Of a stretch of DNA of 23,561 bases, positions 1 to 6,403 are shown piece by piece. A program made the translations under genes and the position numbers. Each line of letters begins with the position of its first letter. The first letter of the stretch is position 1. Below the pieces are notes generated by a model. It made no database searches and had not been told where the DNA came from. It was given only the letters and a program-made list of their open reading frames with translations. Source of the DNA: Candidatus Treponema excrementipullorum (GTDB taxonomy: Bacteria; Spirochaetota; Spirochaetia; Treponematales; Treponemataceae); contig JAHLFV010000247.1 in assembly GCA_018883625.1 (NCBI GenBank), positions 1-23,561 on the forward strand, in the 5' to 3' direction.

Positions 1-15
1 TATCGAGGAGACACA

Positions 16-627
16 ATGAGTTTTGACATCACATCTTTCCGGTGGATCCGGGAACCAAAAAAACACAGCATTACCGGAGACAGAATCGAAATTGTAACAG
101 AGCCTCACACCGATTTATGGCAGAGAACTTACTACCATTTCAGAAACGATAACGCACCTCTTTTACAAACAAGCACCCGGGAAAAGTTTTTTTCCTTTAC
201 CGTAAAATCAGATTTTTCAGAAAGCAGCCACCGCTTTGACCAGTGTGGAGTCGTTTTATATCTTGACAGCGAAAACTGGATAAAAGCTTCGGTAGAATAT
301 GAAAACGCAGACTTTCAGCATCTTGGCAGCGTTGTAACAAATCAGGGATATTCTGACTGGGCAACTACAGAAATACCTTCCGGCATAAAAACCATGTGGT
401 ATAGATTGAGCCGGAGGGAAGATGATTTTTGTATAGAAAATTCCCCGGACGGAAAAACTTTTCATCAAATGAGGATATGCCATCTTTTTAAGGCCCAGGA
501 CGAAATCAACTTTGGTATTTACGCCTGCAGCCCCGAAGATTCTTCATTTAAAGCCGTTTTTACCGGTTTTGTCTTTGGCGAATGTATGTGGGAAGCCCAC
601 TCCGGCCAAGCCCCAGACAAGGAATAA
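16..627 (+). CDS. DUF1349-family protein (concanavalin-like fold)
   Basis: A 203-residue soluble protein without a signal peptide, so probably cytoplasmic. It matches the DUF1349 (YesU-like) pattern: an N-terminal stretch around FRWIREP, a core with FFSFTVKSDF (about residues 59-68) and DQCGVVLYLDSENWIKASVEY (about 76-96, a hallmark of the family), then WYRLSRREDDFCIENSPDGK (about 127-146) and a final strand with FTGFVFGE. Family members have a beta-sandwich, lectin-like fold and are suspected to bind or process carbohydrate, but no reaction is established. The ATG is preceded by GAGGAG at 5-10 with good spacing. Length fits a complete family member. The gene is followed after 60 bases by an amidase gene on the same strand, with a possible promoter between. 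Family call is firm; the biochemical role is unknown. Confidence 0.85.
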   Translation: MSFDITSFRWIREPKKHSITGDRIEIVTEPHTDLWQRTYYHFRNDNAPLLQTSTREKFFSFTVKSDFSESSHRFDQCGVVLYLDSENWIKASVEYENADFQHLGSVVTNQGYSDWATTEIPSGIKTMWYRLSRREDDFCIENSPDGKTFHQMRICHLFKAQDEINFGIYACSPEDSSFKAVFTGFVFGECMWEAHSGQAPDKE

Positions 628-645
628 ACAACAACTTTAATTGAT

Positions 646-675
646 TTTACAAGAGTATTAAACTTTAGATATAAA
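646..675 (+). promoter_or_regulatory. Possible promoter of the amidase gene
   Basis: TTTACA at 646-651 and TATAAA at 670-675 are separated by 18 bases. The start codon at 688 is only 12 bases after the -10 box, so a normal transcription start would fall inside or just after the GGAGG at 678-682 and clip the ribosome site. Either initiation is unusually close to the -10 box or the gene is mainly read through from the gene before it. The geometry keeps confidence low. Confidence 0.35.
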
Positions 676-687
676 CCGGAGGCACCC

Positions 688-1551
688 ATGACTTTAAAAA
701 TAGCCCTTCTCCAGCTTCTTCCTGGGAAAACCCTTCAAGAACAGTTACAGCTGGGAACCGCAGCCTGCGAAAGGGCAAAAACCCTAGGGGCGGATATAGC
801 TCTCTTCCCCGAAATGTGGAGCTGCGGATATTCAATTCCCCAGGATAAAGAAAAACTGGATTCCCTTGCTTTGACAGCCCAAAGCAGTTTTGTCCGTAGT
901 TTCGCCGACCTGGCTTCCCGGCTTGAAATGGCAATCGGAATTACCTTTTTGGAAAAAGGCAGTGACAAGCCTCTCAATTCAATTATTGTTTTTGACCGTC
1001 TGGGAAAAGAAGTGATTCATTATTCCAAAGTCCACACCTGCGGTTTTGACCTGGAGAAAGTGCTTGCTTCCGGGGAGGATTTTTACACCGGGGATTTGGA
1101 TACCGGGGAAACGGTTGTAAAAATCGGCACCATGATTTGTTTTGACCGGGAATTCCCTGAAAGTGCAAGAATCCTGATGTTGAAAGGCGCCGAAGTTATC
1201 CTTGCCCCTAATGCCTGCCCAATGGAAATAAACAGGCTTTCCGCCCTCCGTACCCGGGCTTATGAAAATATGACTGCTGTGGCAACCTGCAATTATCCCA
1301 AGGGACAGCCTGACTGCAACGGACATTCCACAGTTTTTGACGGAGTGGCCTGGCACCGGGATCAGCCCGGCTCAAGGGATATGTGCATTCTGGAAGCACC
1401 GGAAGAAGAAGGGATTTATATTGCCTCAATCGATTTGGATTTGCTCCGGGAATACAGGAAGAACGAAGTCATGGGTGCAGCCTGGCGCCACCCGGAAAAA
1501 TACACAGAGCTGGTAAATAGCCAAGCATCAGTAAATGAGAATGTTCGATAA
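688..1551 (+). CDS. Carbon-nitrogen hydrolase (nitrilase superfamily amidase)
   Basis: A 287-residue cytosolic enzyme of the nitrilase superfamily, which hydrolyses amides, nitriles or carbamoyl compounds through a Glu-Lys-Cys triad. All three appear in their usual contexts: Glu42 in ALFPEMW, Lys114 in HYSKVHTC, and Cys151 in GTMICFDREFPE. The length is normal for a single-domain member. ATG 688 has GGAGG at 678-682. The following RTRAYEN segment (about 188-194) is the typical helix that packs near the active site. The substrate cannot be told from sequence: omega-amidase, N-carbamoylputrescine amidase and beta-ureidopropionase-like enzymes all share this layout, and no polyamine or pyrimidine gene lies nearby to help. 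It converges with the repeat-protein gene, 20 bases away. Superfamily is secure; substrate is open. Confidence 0.92.
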   Translation: MTLKIALLQLLPGKTLQEQLQLGTAACERAKTLGADIALFPEMWSCGYSIPQDKEKLDSLALTAQSSFVRSFADLASRLEMAIGITFLEKGSDKPLNSIIVFDRLGKEVIHYSKVHTCGFDLEKVLASGEDFYTGDLDTGETVVKIGTMICFDREFPESARILMLKGAEVILAPNACPMEINRLSALRTRAYENMTAVATCNYPKGQPDCNGHSTVFDGVAWHRDQPGSRDMCILEAPEEEGIYIASIDLDLLREYRKNEVMGAAWRHPEKYTELVNSQASVNENVR

Positions 1552-1571
1552 TACAGTCCGACAATACCGCT

Positions 1572-2660
1572 TTATTCAACACTTACAAAGAGCAACTTCT
1601 TTTGTGCTGCCCCATCAGGCCAGTATGTATATTCATTCCAGACCCCGTTACCGTCAGAATCATAGATGTAAACGCAGACTCCCTTTTTATTGTATTTAGC
1701 CCAGGTTTCATCCCCCGCAAAGGTTGTTTCCAGAATTTTATTTCCGTTTTCATCATATTCGTACCAGTATTCTTCGCCCTCTTGGTCTTTGTGATAAACG
1801 ATATTTCCTTTTTCATCATATTTCACCAGATCTTCATTACCGTAGGAGTCTTTAGCATAAACAAAGTCCCCATTTTCATAATATTCACGCCAGTATTCTT
1901 CTCCATTAGAATCTTTATAATAAATCAAATTTCCATTTTTATCATATTCACACCAGTATTCATTATTTTCGGAGTCTTTACAATGTATCTCGTTTCCGTT
2001 TTCATCATATTCGTACCACAATTCGTAGCCAAGGGAGTTTTTCAAGTAAATTCTGTTTCCGTTTTTATCATATCTCTGCCAGTCCTCTTCCCCCAAAGAG
2101 TTTTTCGAGTGAATCTCGTTTCCCTGTTTATCATACTCATACCATTCCTCAATCCCGAGTGAGTTCCGCATGTATATCTTACGTCCGTTTTCATCGTATT
2201 CATACCATTCTTCCATACCGTCTAACGTTCTAGTGTAAATTTCTTTTCCATCACGGTTATATTCATATATCGAATATAACCACACAGACTGCGTTCCCAC
2301 TCCGGGAAAACATATCTCATATTTTTTACCCCACTGGATAGGAGTCAGATACCCGCCAAAGCACCAGCCTTCTGTCTCTTCCTGAACAAGCCTGCCGTCT
2401 TTATCTTGGGTACTTTCCAGAACTTTTACCTTTACCCATAATGAGTCTATACCGTCTATTGTTTCATTCTTACCGGTACCGACAACTTCCAAAAGTGAAC
2501 CTTTCTGTATAGTTACAATGGTACTGCCGTCCATACTGCCTGTAGAACGCAGACGCAAGTTATCCAATACCAATACTACCCCGCCGGGGGTAAACTCCTC
2601 TCCCCACAAAAAAGCGGCACAAAAAATCAAACTGATACAAAAAGCCCAAACCCGTTTCAT
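1572..2660 (-). CDS. Exported SH3-like protein with ten 21-residue YD-type repeats
   Basis: A 362-residue secreted or surface protein. I chose ATG 2660 (MKRVWAFC) because it gives a clean signal peptide (residues 1 to about 20, cleavage near LWG-EEF); another in-frame ATG lies three codons upstream. Residues about 25-105 resemble a bacterial SH3 domain (LRLRSTGS, a WVKVKV strand, GWCFGGYL). Residues 132-341 are ten consecutive units of exactly 21 residues with consensus Y-E-Y-D-x-x-G-N-x-I-Y, then K-D/N-S-x-G-x-E-x-W. This resembles RHS/YD repeats, which form beta structures at cell surfaces and can bind carbohydrate. There is no toxin domain or RHS core, so it is not a classical RHS toxin. 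Function is unknown; a wall-binding or surface role is inferred. It follows the M15 peptidase gene by about 100 bases. Confidence 0.8.
   Translation of the reverse strand: MKRVWAFCISLIFCAAFLWGEEFTPGGVVLVLDNLRLRSTGSMDGSTIVTIQKGSLLEVVGTGKNETIDGIDSLWVKVKVLESTQDKDGRLVQEETEGWCFGGYLTPIQWGKKYEICFPGVGTQSVWLYSIYEYNRDGKEIYTRTLDGMEEWYEYDENGRKIYMRNSLGIEEWYEYDKQGNEIHSKNSLGEEDWQRYDKNGNRIYLKNSLGYELWYEYDENGNEIHCKDSENNEYWCEYDKNGNLIYYKDSNGEEYWREYYENGDFVYAKDSYGNEDLVKYDEKGNIVYHKDQEGEEYWYEYDENGNKILETTFAGDETWAKYNKKGVCVYIYDSDGNGVWNEYTYWPDGAAQKKLLFVSVE
1638..2267 (-). repeat. Ten tandem 63-bp coding repeats
   Basis: The region encodes ten head-to-tail units of 21 residues with no gap or spacer, all in frame. The inner units are the most alike, sharing YEYDENGN or close variants, while the first and the last two have drifted. 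Every unit has Gly at position 7, nine have Trp at position 21 (unit 7 has Leu), and nearly all have Tyr at position 3. Because the period is a multiple of three, unequal recombination would add or remove whole units without breaking the frame. Confidence 0.92.
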
Positions 2661-2697
2661 AACGCACATCTCAAAAAATCAGTATATATGAAAAAAA

Positions 2698-2726
2698 ATT
2701 ATACACCGGTTTTCCTCTGTTATTAA
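2698..2726 (-). promoter_or_regulatory. Possible promoter of the repeat-protein gene
   Basis: On the - strand a perfect TATAAT (2698-2703) lies 17 bases after a poor -35 match, TTAATA (2721-2726). Transcription would start near 2691, giving a leader of about 30 bases. A second -10-like TATACT sits at 2681-2686 but has no -35 partner. The gene could equally be read through from the M15 peptidase gene. Confidence 0.35.
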
Positions 2727-2763
2727 GTTATCTTTAAATCAAAATATGTTCTCCACAGTAACA

Positions 2764-3690
2764 CTACCCTTTTCGGTATTCCCGGAGCAAAATCAGCTCC
2801 GGTCGGTATTCAAAGTGCATATTGTCCCAAATACCCCATTTACCACCCCAAATAAATCCTTCAGACTCAAAAACTGCAATCACTGCAAGGGGCGGAATCC
2901 ACCGCTCCTCAAGAGGAATCAACATCCACTGAGGATTATCTTTGTTTTTCTCCCAGTTCCAGTACATAATTTTATTTGCCCAGCCTAAGGGCAGGATGTC
3001 TACCGCTACACCAAAGCTGTGAAACGAACGACTTCCCGTATCCCGGATTTCCCGCCAATAGTAACCATCAAGACGAGACAGATTTTTAATAAAACTTTGA
3101 ACAGAAGCATTATTTTTTGCCAAAGATTTTATTTTAGATTCCACCCGCATTAAAGGCTCAATGATTTTCCGATGCACACGCACATTTTTGCCCAAAAAAG
3201 TTATGGTTTTTACATTAGATTCCATGGCAAGCTGACTTCCGCTGTCATACACAGTGTCCAAAAACCCGGAATATTGCGCAGGAGCATTCCGGCGATTTTC
3301 CGTATCACCGCTTTCTGCATACCGGGCAATATCTTCTTCCGTAAAGTTTTTGGGATTGGGAATTTCATCGGGATAGTTATAAATCAATGTTCTGTAGTCG
3401 GAAGCATTTTCTAACAAATCTTCCGGCAAAAGTTTACCGTCAGCCCAGTAAAACACCTTTTCCGGGGATTCTTTTGAAAAAGTTATCCGCCAATCACTTT
3501 TTTTGTAGTCAAAAGAAACCAATAATTTTTCTTCGGGATAGGCATCCATCAAAGCCCGAATAGCTACCGGAATCCCCGAATTTTTCTGTGCAAAAAGTGA
3601 AAAATCACCGCAAAAAGTACAAACCAAAAGCAGACAAAAAACTTTAAACACACTGTTACTACTGTTATGAAAAGATTTTACACAAAACAT
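2764..3690 (-). CDS. Exported M15-family zinc peptidase (peptidoglycan L,D- or D,D-peptidase)
   Basis: A 308-residue exported protein. Residues about 14-34 form a hydrophobic signal segment ending near LFA-QKN. The C-terminal domain (about 200-300) carries the M15 metal site: His224 and Asp231 in SFHSFGVAVDI, then Asp289 and His292 in WGIWDNMHFEY. In M15 enzymes His, Asp and the last His bind zinc, and the acidic residue three before that His is the base; having Asp there is like the L-alanyl-D-glutamate peptidases. WGGKW before it is also typical. The N-terminal 190 residues match nothing I know. The likely role is trimming of peptidoglycan stem peptides in the periplasm. ATG 3690 has AAGGG directly against it and a strong promoter only seven bases upstream, so the mRNA is probably leaderless. 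The substrate bond is not determined. Confidence 0.88.
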   Translation of the reverse strand: MFCVKSFHNSSNSVFKVFCLLLVCTFCGDFSLFAQKNSGIPVAIRALMDAYPEEKLLVSFDYKKSDWRITFSKESPEKVFYWADGKLLPEDLLENASDYRTLIYNYPDEIPNPKNFTEEDIARYAESGDTENRRNAPAQYSGFLDTVYDSGSQLAMESNVKTITFLGKNVRVHRKIIEPLMRVESKIKSLAKNNASVQSFIKNLSRLDGYYWREIRDTGSRSFHSFGVAVDILPLGWANKIMYWNWEKNKDNPQWMLIPLEERWIPPLAVIAVFESEGFIWGGKWGIWDNMHFEYRPELILLREYRKG

Positions 3691-3697
3691 CCCTTAC

Positions 3698-3726
3698 ACT
3701 ATACGACAGCAAAAATCAACCGTCAA
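3698..3726 (-). promoter_or_regulatory. Strong promoter of the M15 peptidase gene, probably leaderless
   Basis: On the - strand TTGACG (3721-3726) and TATAGT (3698-3703) are separated by 17 bases. Only seven bases separate the -10 box from the ATG at 3690, so transcription should begin at or next to the start codon. No other in-frame start with a ribosome site is visible nearby. Confidence 0.75.
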
Positions 3727-3772
3727 GTTTTACTGCTGCTATAATTTACTATTTCGGAGATGCATCTTTTCC

Positions 3773-4420
3773 TTAGTTACGTGCAGAATTATTCATAAAT
3801 TCTTCAAAGAGAGTGACCCTTCTTTCTTTTTCCTGTTCCGCCAAATCTTTATATTCAAATTCTTTTGTTTCTGATTTCTTATATAACTCTGCAAAGGAAT
3901 TTTGCAATTCCAAACTTGCCATCATTTTTTCTTCTTCCGAAAGTTCGGTCTCCGGCGTCGGCACGGGAACAGCCAGACACTCCAAATTCCGTATCGGTAA
4001 CGTAGGTATAGTACTTTTTACGTAAGCCTTTGCCAGTCGCTCCATACCCAAGGGACTTTCAAAAAAAGCTCTCAAATACACGGGATTGATTTTTGCCATG
4101 TCGGGACGCAACACATATAAATTCTGAGATAAAATGATTTTATTTTCACCGATATCACCCACTAAACCTATTTTAGGCTGCCCCATTTTTGCCACCACAA
4201 TATCATTTTCTTTTAAGCAATATTTTATTTCCCGTTCTTCTATATTTTTTAAACATCGAAGAGTGGGAAGAATATAATTATCCTGAATATCGGACACTGT
4301 AAGATATCTGATAGGCGTAAGTTCTGTAGCAGTTCTTTCTTGAATATCTGCCGGTTTTGTTACTGCTCCCCGACCTATATCTGCCAAATCTTTTAAAGGA
4401 ATCTCTGTAAATATACCCAC
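3773..4420 (-). CDS. Orphan half-size type I restriction specificity protein (HsdS-like, one target domain)
   Basis: A 215-residue protein holding one target recognition domain of the HsdS family plus one helical stretch. Seen: IPLKDLADIGRG (7-18) at the usual domain start; SQNLYVLRP (98-106); NPVYLRAFFESPLG (about 112-125); TIPTLPIRNLECLAVPVP (137-154), the standard domain end; then a charged helix (about 159-210) like the HsdS spacer coiled coil. Normal HsdS has two such halves and about 400 residues. No hsdM or hsdR is nearby. I start at GTG 4420, which has GAGG five bases upstream. The longer frame opens at a TTG at 4468 that is itself part of the -35 hexamer, so it cannot be the start. 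It may be a half-subunit that pairs with itself, a loose specificity domain serving a distant system, or a remnant. It is intact and has its own promoter. Confidence 0.82.
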   Translation of the reverse strand: MGIFTEIPLKDLADIGRGAVTKPADIQERTATELTPIRYLTVSDIQDNYILPTLRCLKNIEEREIKYCLKENDIVVAKMGQPKIGLVGDIGENKIILSQNLYVLRPDMAKINPVYLRAFFESPLGMERLAKAYVKSTIPTLPIRNLECLAVPVPTPETELSEEEKMMASLELQNSFAELYKKSETKEFEYKDLAEQEKERRVTLFEEFMNNSARN

Positions 4421-4439
4421 AAAAACCTCTTTTATGGGA

Positions 4440-4468
4440 AAAGTACGGCAGAACAGAATATTTGTCAA
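4440..4468 (-). promoter_or_regulatory. Promoter of the HsdS-like gene
   Basis: A perfect TTGACA (4463-4468) is followed after 17 bases by a weak -10, TACTTT (4440-4445). The start would fall about 12 bases before GTG 4420, leaving the GAGG site inside the short leader. Confidence 0.6.
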
Positions 4469-4558
4469 TATTACTCTTCAATATCAGGTGATACAGCCCC
4501 ATGGACAAGGTTTGTTTTCCCGTCAGTAAGATCTTATTTCTCACAATTATAAAGAAAA

Positions 4559-4585
4559 CCAGTCCGAAGGGGTACTCCGGACTGG
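4559..4585 (-). terminator. Rho-independent terminator behind the SIMPL lipoprotein gene
   Basis: Read on the - strand, CCAGTCCG and CGGACTGG form a perfect 8-bp stem around an 11-base loop and are followed at once by TTTTCTTT. It lies 45 bases after the stop of the SIMPL gene and before the promoter of the HsdS-like gene, so it separates the two units. Confidence 0.82.
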
Positions 4586-4610
4586 CAACTTCATTTTTAA
4601 ATAAATATAG

Positions 4611-4648
4611 GGAGGAAAAAGATGAAAAGATTATTGCAATTCATATAG
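4611..4648 (+). other. Shine-Dalgarno and 8-codon mini-ORF, possible vestige of a displaced gene
   Basis: On the + strand GGGAGGA (4610-4616) stands six bases before ATG 4622, which opens MKRLLQFI and stops at TAG 4646-4648. The reading overlaps the end of the SIMPL gene on the other strand. It looks like the front of a normal exported-protein gene that was cut off here, but chance is possible and no + strand promoter is clear. Confidence 0.3.
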
Positions 4649-5323
4649 CACGTTAACAGATACGGTAATATCCTGTTTACCGGCCTGCACGGGTGTTGCG
4701 GCGGTTGCATCTGCCATAACAGAAAAGTTGCTCTTATAAAGGGGTTGTGCATAACTTTGCTCTGTTATCTGCATTACCCGTCCTAATTTGGCCCCGGCAG
4801 TTTCTGCCAAAACGTCAGCCTTTGAACGAGCCTGCTCCACTGCCAAACGGCGAGCTTCTTCCATGTATGGGGAAGAATCGGATACAGTAAAGCTGAGAGA
4901 AGACAATTCATTTGCCCCGGCAGAAATTGCCACATCAATAATTTCACCCACTTTTGTTATATCGGAAAGAACAACATTCAAAACATTGGAGGCAACATAG
5001 TCTCCGGGAACGGAACGTCCGTCAACATAAGACATATCTCTTCTTATGCTGTAATTTGATGTTGAATAAGAATCTTTTGTAACACCTTTAGACTCCAATG
5101 CAGACTGCACTTGAGACATTAACAAAGCGTTTTCTTCAGATGCTTTGCTGACGGAGGCATTCCAAGTTACCACGGAAAGCTCCAAAACTGCCTGATCGGG
5201 AACAACCTGAACGGCACCACTACCGCTTACGGAAACAGTTCTCTGTATATCTTCTTTTTGGGAACAAGACATAAACACCAAACTAAAAACAACCAAGATA
5301 AAAATAAAATTTATTTTTTTCAC
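4631..5323 (-). CDS. SIMPL-domain (DUF541) lipoprotein
   Basis: A 230-residue lipoprotein. GTG 5323 with GAGG six bases upstream gives a signal peptide (VKKINFIF through LVFMSC) whose Cys20 should be lipidated; the loose lipobox is usual in spirochaetes. The rest is a SIMPL domain: VSVSGSGAVQVVPDQAVLELSV at about 29-50 is the classic opening, then SKASEENALLMSQVQSAL, and later EEARRLAVEQARSKADVLAE, the conserved helix. Related proteins include periplasmic BP26/OMP28 and YggE, linked to envelope or oxidative stress, but no activity is proven. An in-frame ATG at 5419 also has a good GGAG site and would add 32 residues ahead of the signal peptide; I judge it less likely. A terminator follows the gene. 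The neighbour across the divergent region is a YdcF-like membrane protein. Confidence 0.9.
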   Translation of the reverse strand: MKKINFIFILVVFSLVFMSCSQKEDIQRTVSVSGSGAVQVVPDQAVLELSVVTWNASVSKASEENALLMSQVQSALESKGVTKDSYSTSNYSIRRDMSYVDGRSVPGDYVASNVLNVVLSDITKVGEIIDVAISAGANELSSLSFTVSDSSPYMEEARRLAVEQARSKADVLAETAGAKLGRVMQITEQSYAQPLYKSNFSVMADATAATPVQAGKQDITVSVNVLYELQ

Positions 5324-5357
5324 GGAAAACCTCTTTTCCACACGTACTAAATGCAGT

Positions 5358-5386
5358 TTGATAGAACATCCCTGCTGTGTACACAA
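5358..5386 (-). promoter_or_regulatory. Possible promoter of the SIMPL gene, with TGTGTACACA palindrome
   Basis: TTGTGT (5381-5386 on the - strand) and TATCAA (5358-5363) are separated by 17 bases; the start would be near 5351, with about 28 bases of leader. The -35 overlaps a perfect 10-bp palindrome TGTGTACACA at 5376-5385, a plausible operator position. Both hexamers are imperfect. Confidence 0.4.
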
Positions 5387-5479
5387 TAAACAAAGGGAAT
5401 AAAGAAAAGTAACAGGCATTTTATCTCCTATACTATTTTTCAGGATGGACAAAAATAAGGTAAGATTATACAGTGAAAT

Positions 5480-6313
5480 ATGCGTAAAAAAGATTTTTTC
5501 TTTACCGTTGTTTCGTTGTTTTCTATAATTACCGGAATACTTTTATGTTTTTACGACTTTATCATCATAACTTTGAATCCCGGAACTTTTCTAGATAATC
5601 TTACATCATTTTCTCATATATGGCTTATTCCGGGAATATACCTTATCTATGCCGGTATATTCCGACTGAAAAAACAAAATAGTTTCTTTTCATCACTGCC
5701 AAAGGCAGTTAAAATCACGGAAGTTATCCTTATTTTTTTGTTTGTTATTATCAGTATTCCCTGCCTGTATTTTATACTGACTCCAGATCAAAATCCCCAA
5801 CCCAATGCAGACTATGTGTTTTTGCTAGGCGGCGGTATCGATAAAAACGGAGTGTTACCTACGAATGTACTATATAGGTGCGAAACAGCAGTCAATTATT
5901 TGCAGAACAATCCAAACACACAAGTGATTGTTACCGGCGGAACACTGAAATTTCTTCCCTTCCCAGAAGCACCGGCTATAAAAGCCGCCCTTGAAGAAAA
6001 AGGCATCAGCTCAGACCGCATAATCATCGAAGATCAGGCATTAGATACCATACAAAATTTTCAATACAGTCTTGATTTGATTATTACCTTGGAAAATATT
6101 ACCAGAGAGGAAGCCCTTAATAAATCCGTTGTGGTAGTAACGAATAATTTCCACTTAACAAGAGCTTTAAGGTTGGCTCATCGCATTGGTTTTACAAATA
6201 TTCACGGGCTGGCGGCAAAAACCGCTTGGTATATGGTACCTCACATGTACCTAAGAGAAATCGGAGCATACATAAAACTTCAACTGCGAATACTGTTAAC
6301 AGGAAAACCCTAA
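5480..6313 (+). CDS. YdcF/SanA/ElyC-like membrane protein (DUF218)
   Basis: A 277-residue protein with three N-terminal membrane segments (about 7-31, 43-62, 79-100) and a DUF218 domain (about 111-250). The family signatures are present: VFLLGGG (113-119), VIVTGG (149-154), EAPAIKAALEEKGI (163-176), the EDQALDTIQNF turn (184-194) and VVVVTNNFHLTRA (217-229). DUF218 proteins have a Rossmann-like fold; ElyC and SanA affect envelope integrity in E. coli, with possible roles in lipid carrier or polysaccharide metabolism. The reaction is unknown. No good ribosome site precedes ATG 5480, but a TATACA box ends seven bases before it, so a leaderless message is possible. Three membrane segments before the domain, with an extracytoplasmic or cytoplasmic face that cannot be fixed from sequence alone, resemble ElyC more than the single-segment SanA. 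Confidence 0.87.
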   Translation: MRKKDFFFTVVSLFSIITGILLCFYDFIIITLNPGTFLDNLTSFSHIWLIPGIYLIYAGIFRLKKQNSFFSSLPKAVKITEVILIFLFVIISIPCLYFILTPDQNPQPNADYVFLLGGGIDKNGVLPTNVLYRCETAVNYLQNNPNTQVIVTGGTLKFLPFPEAPAIKAALEEKGISSDRIIIEDQALDTIQNFQYSLDLIITLENITREEALNKSVVVVTNNFHLTRALRLAHRIGFTNIHGLAAKTAWYMVPHMYLREIGAYIKLQLRILLTGKP

Positions 6314-6325
6314 AGATTTTCCTGT
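6299..6325. terminator. Inverted repeat over the stop of the YdcF-like gene, possible two-way terminator
   Basis: ACAGGAAAA (6299-6307) and TTTTCCTGT (6317-6325) pair perfectly over 9 bp with a 9-base loop that holds the TAA stop at 6311-6313. The A and T runs are inside the stem rather than after it, so it is not textbook. It sits between converging genes and could slow or end transcription from both sides. Confidence 0.4.
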
Positions 6326-6403
6326 ATTTGTACGGCTCTCTTTTCCGAAAGCATGTTTTAGCTCGACATAATGGTGCAAGAGTAACGGAAAAATCTTCGC
6401 ACA

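Noticed and set aside
1602..2162. A 186-codon open frame on the + strand opposite the repeat protein
   Set aside because: It is the mirror of the 63-bp repeats: the periodic Phe/Ile-rich product comes from the repeated codons read backward, and no ribosome site or known domain is present.
1638..2267. CRISPR-like array suggested by regular repeats
   Set aside because: The repeats are contiguous, diverged and fully coding in one frame, with no spacers and no cas genes nearby.
4278..4544. An 88-codon - strand frame overlapping the front of the HsdS-like gene, considered as a frameshifted start
   Set aside because: It is out of frame over the well-conserved HsdS region, carries no HsdS motif itself, and the promoter plus GTG 4420 explain the gene without a frameshift.
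4611..4648. A real leader peptide gene at the mini-ORF
   Set aside because: No attenuator codon run, no + strand gene downstream and no clear promoter; kept only as a possible remnant.
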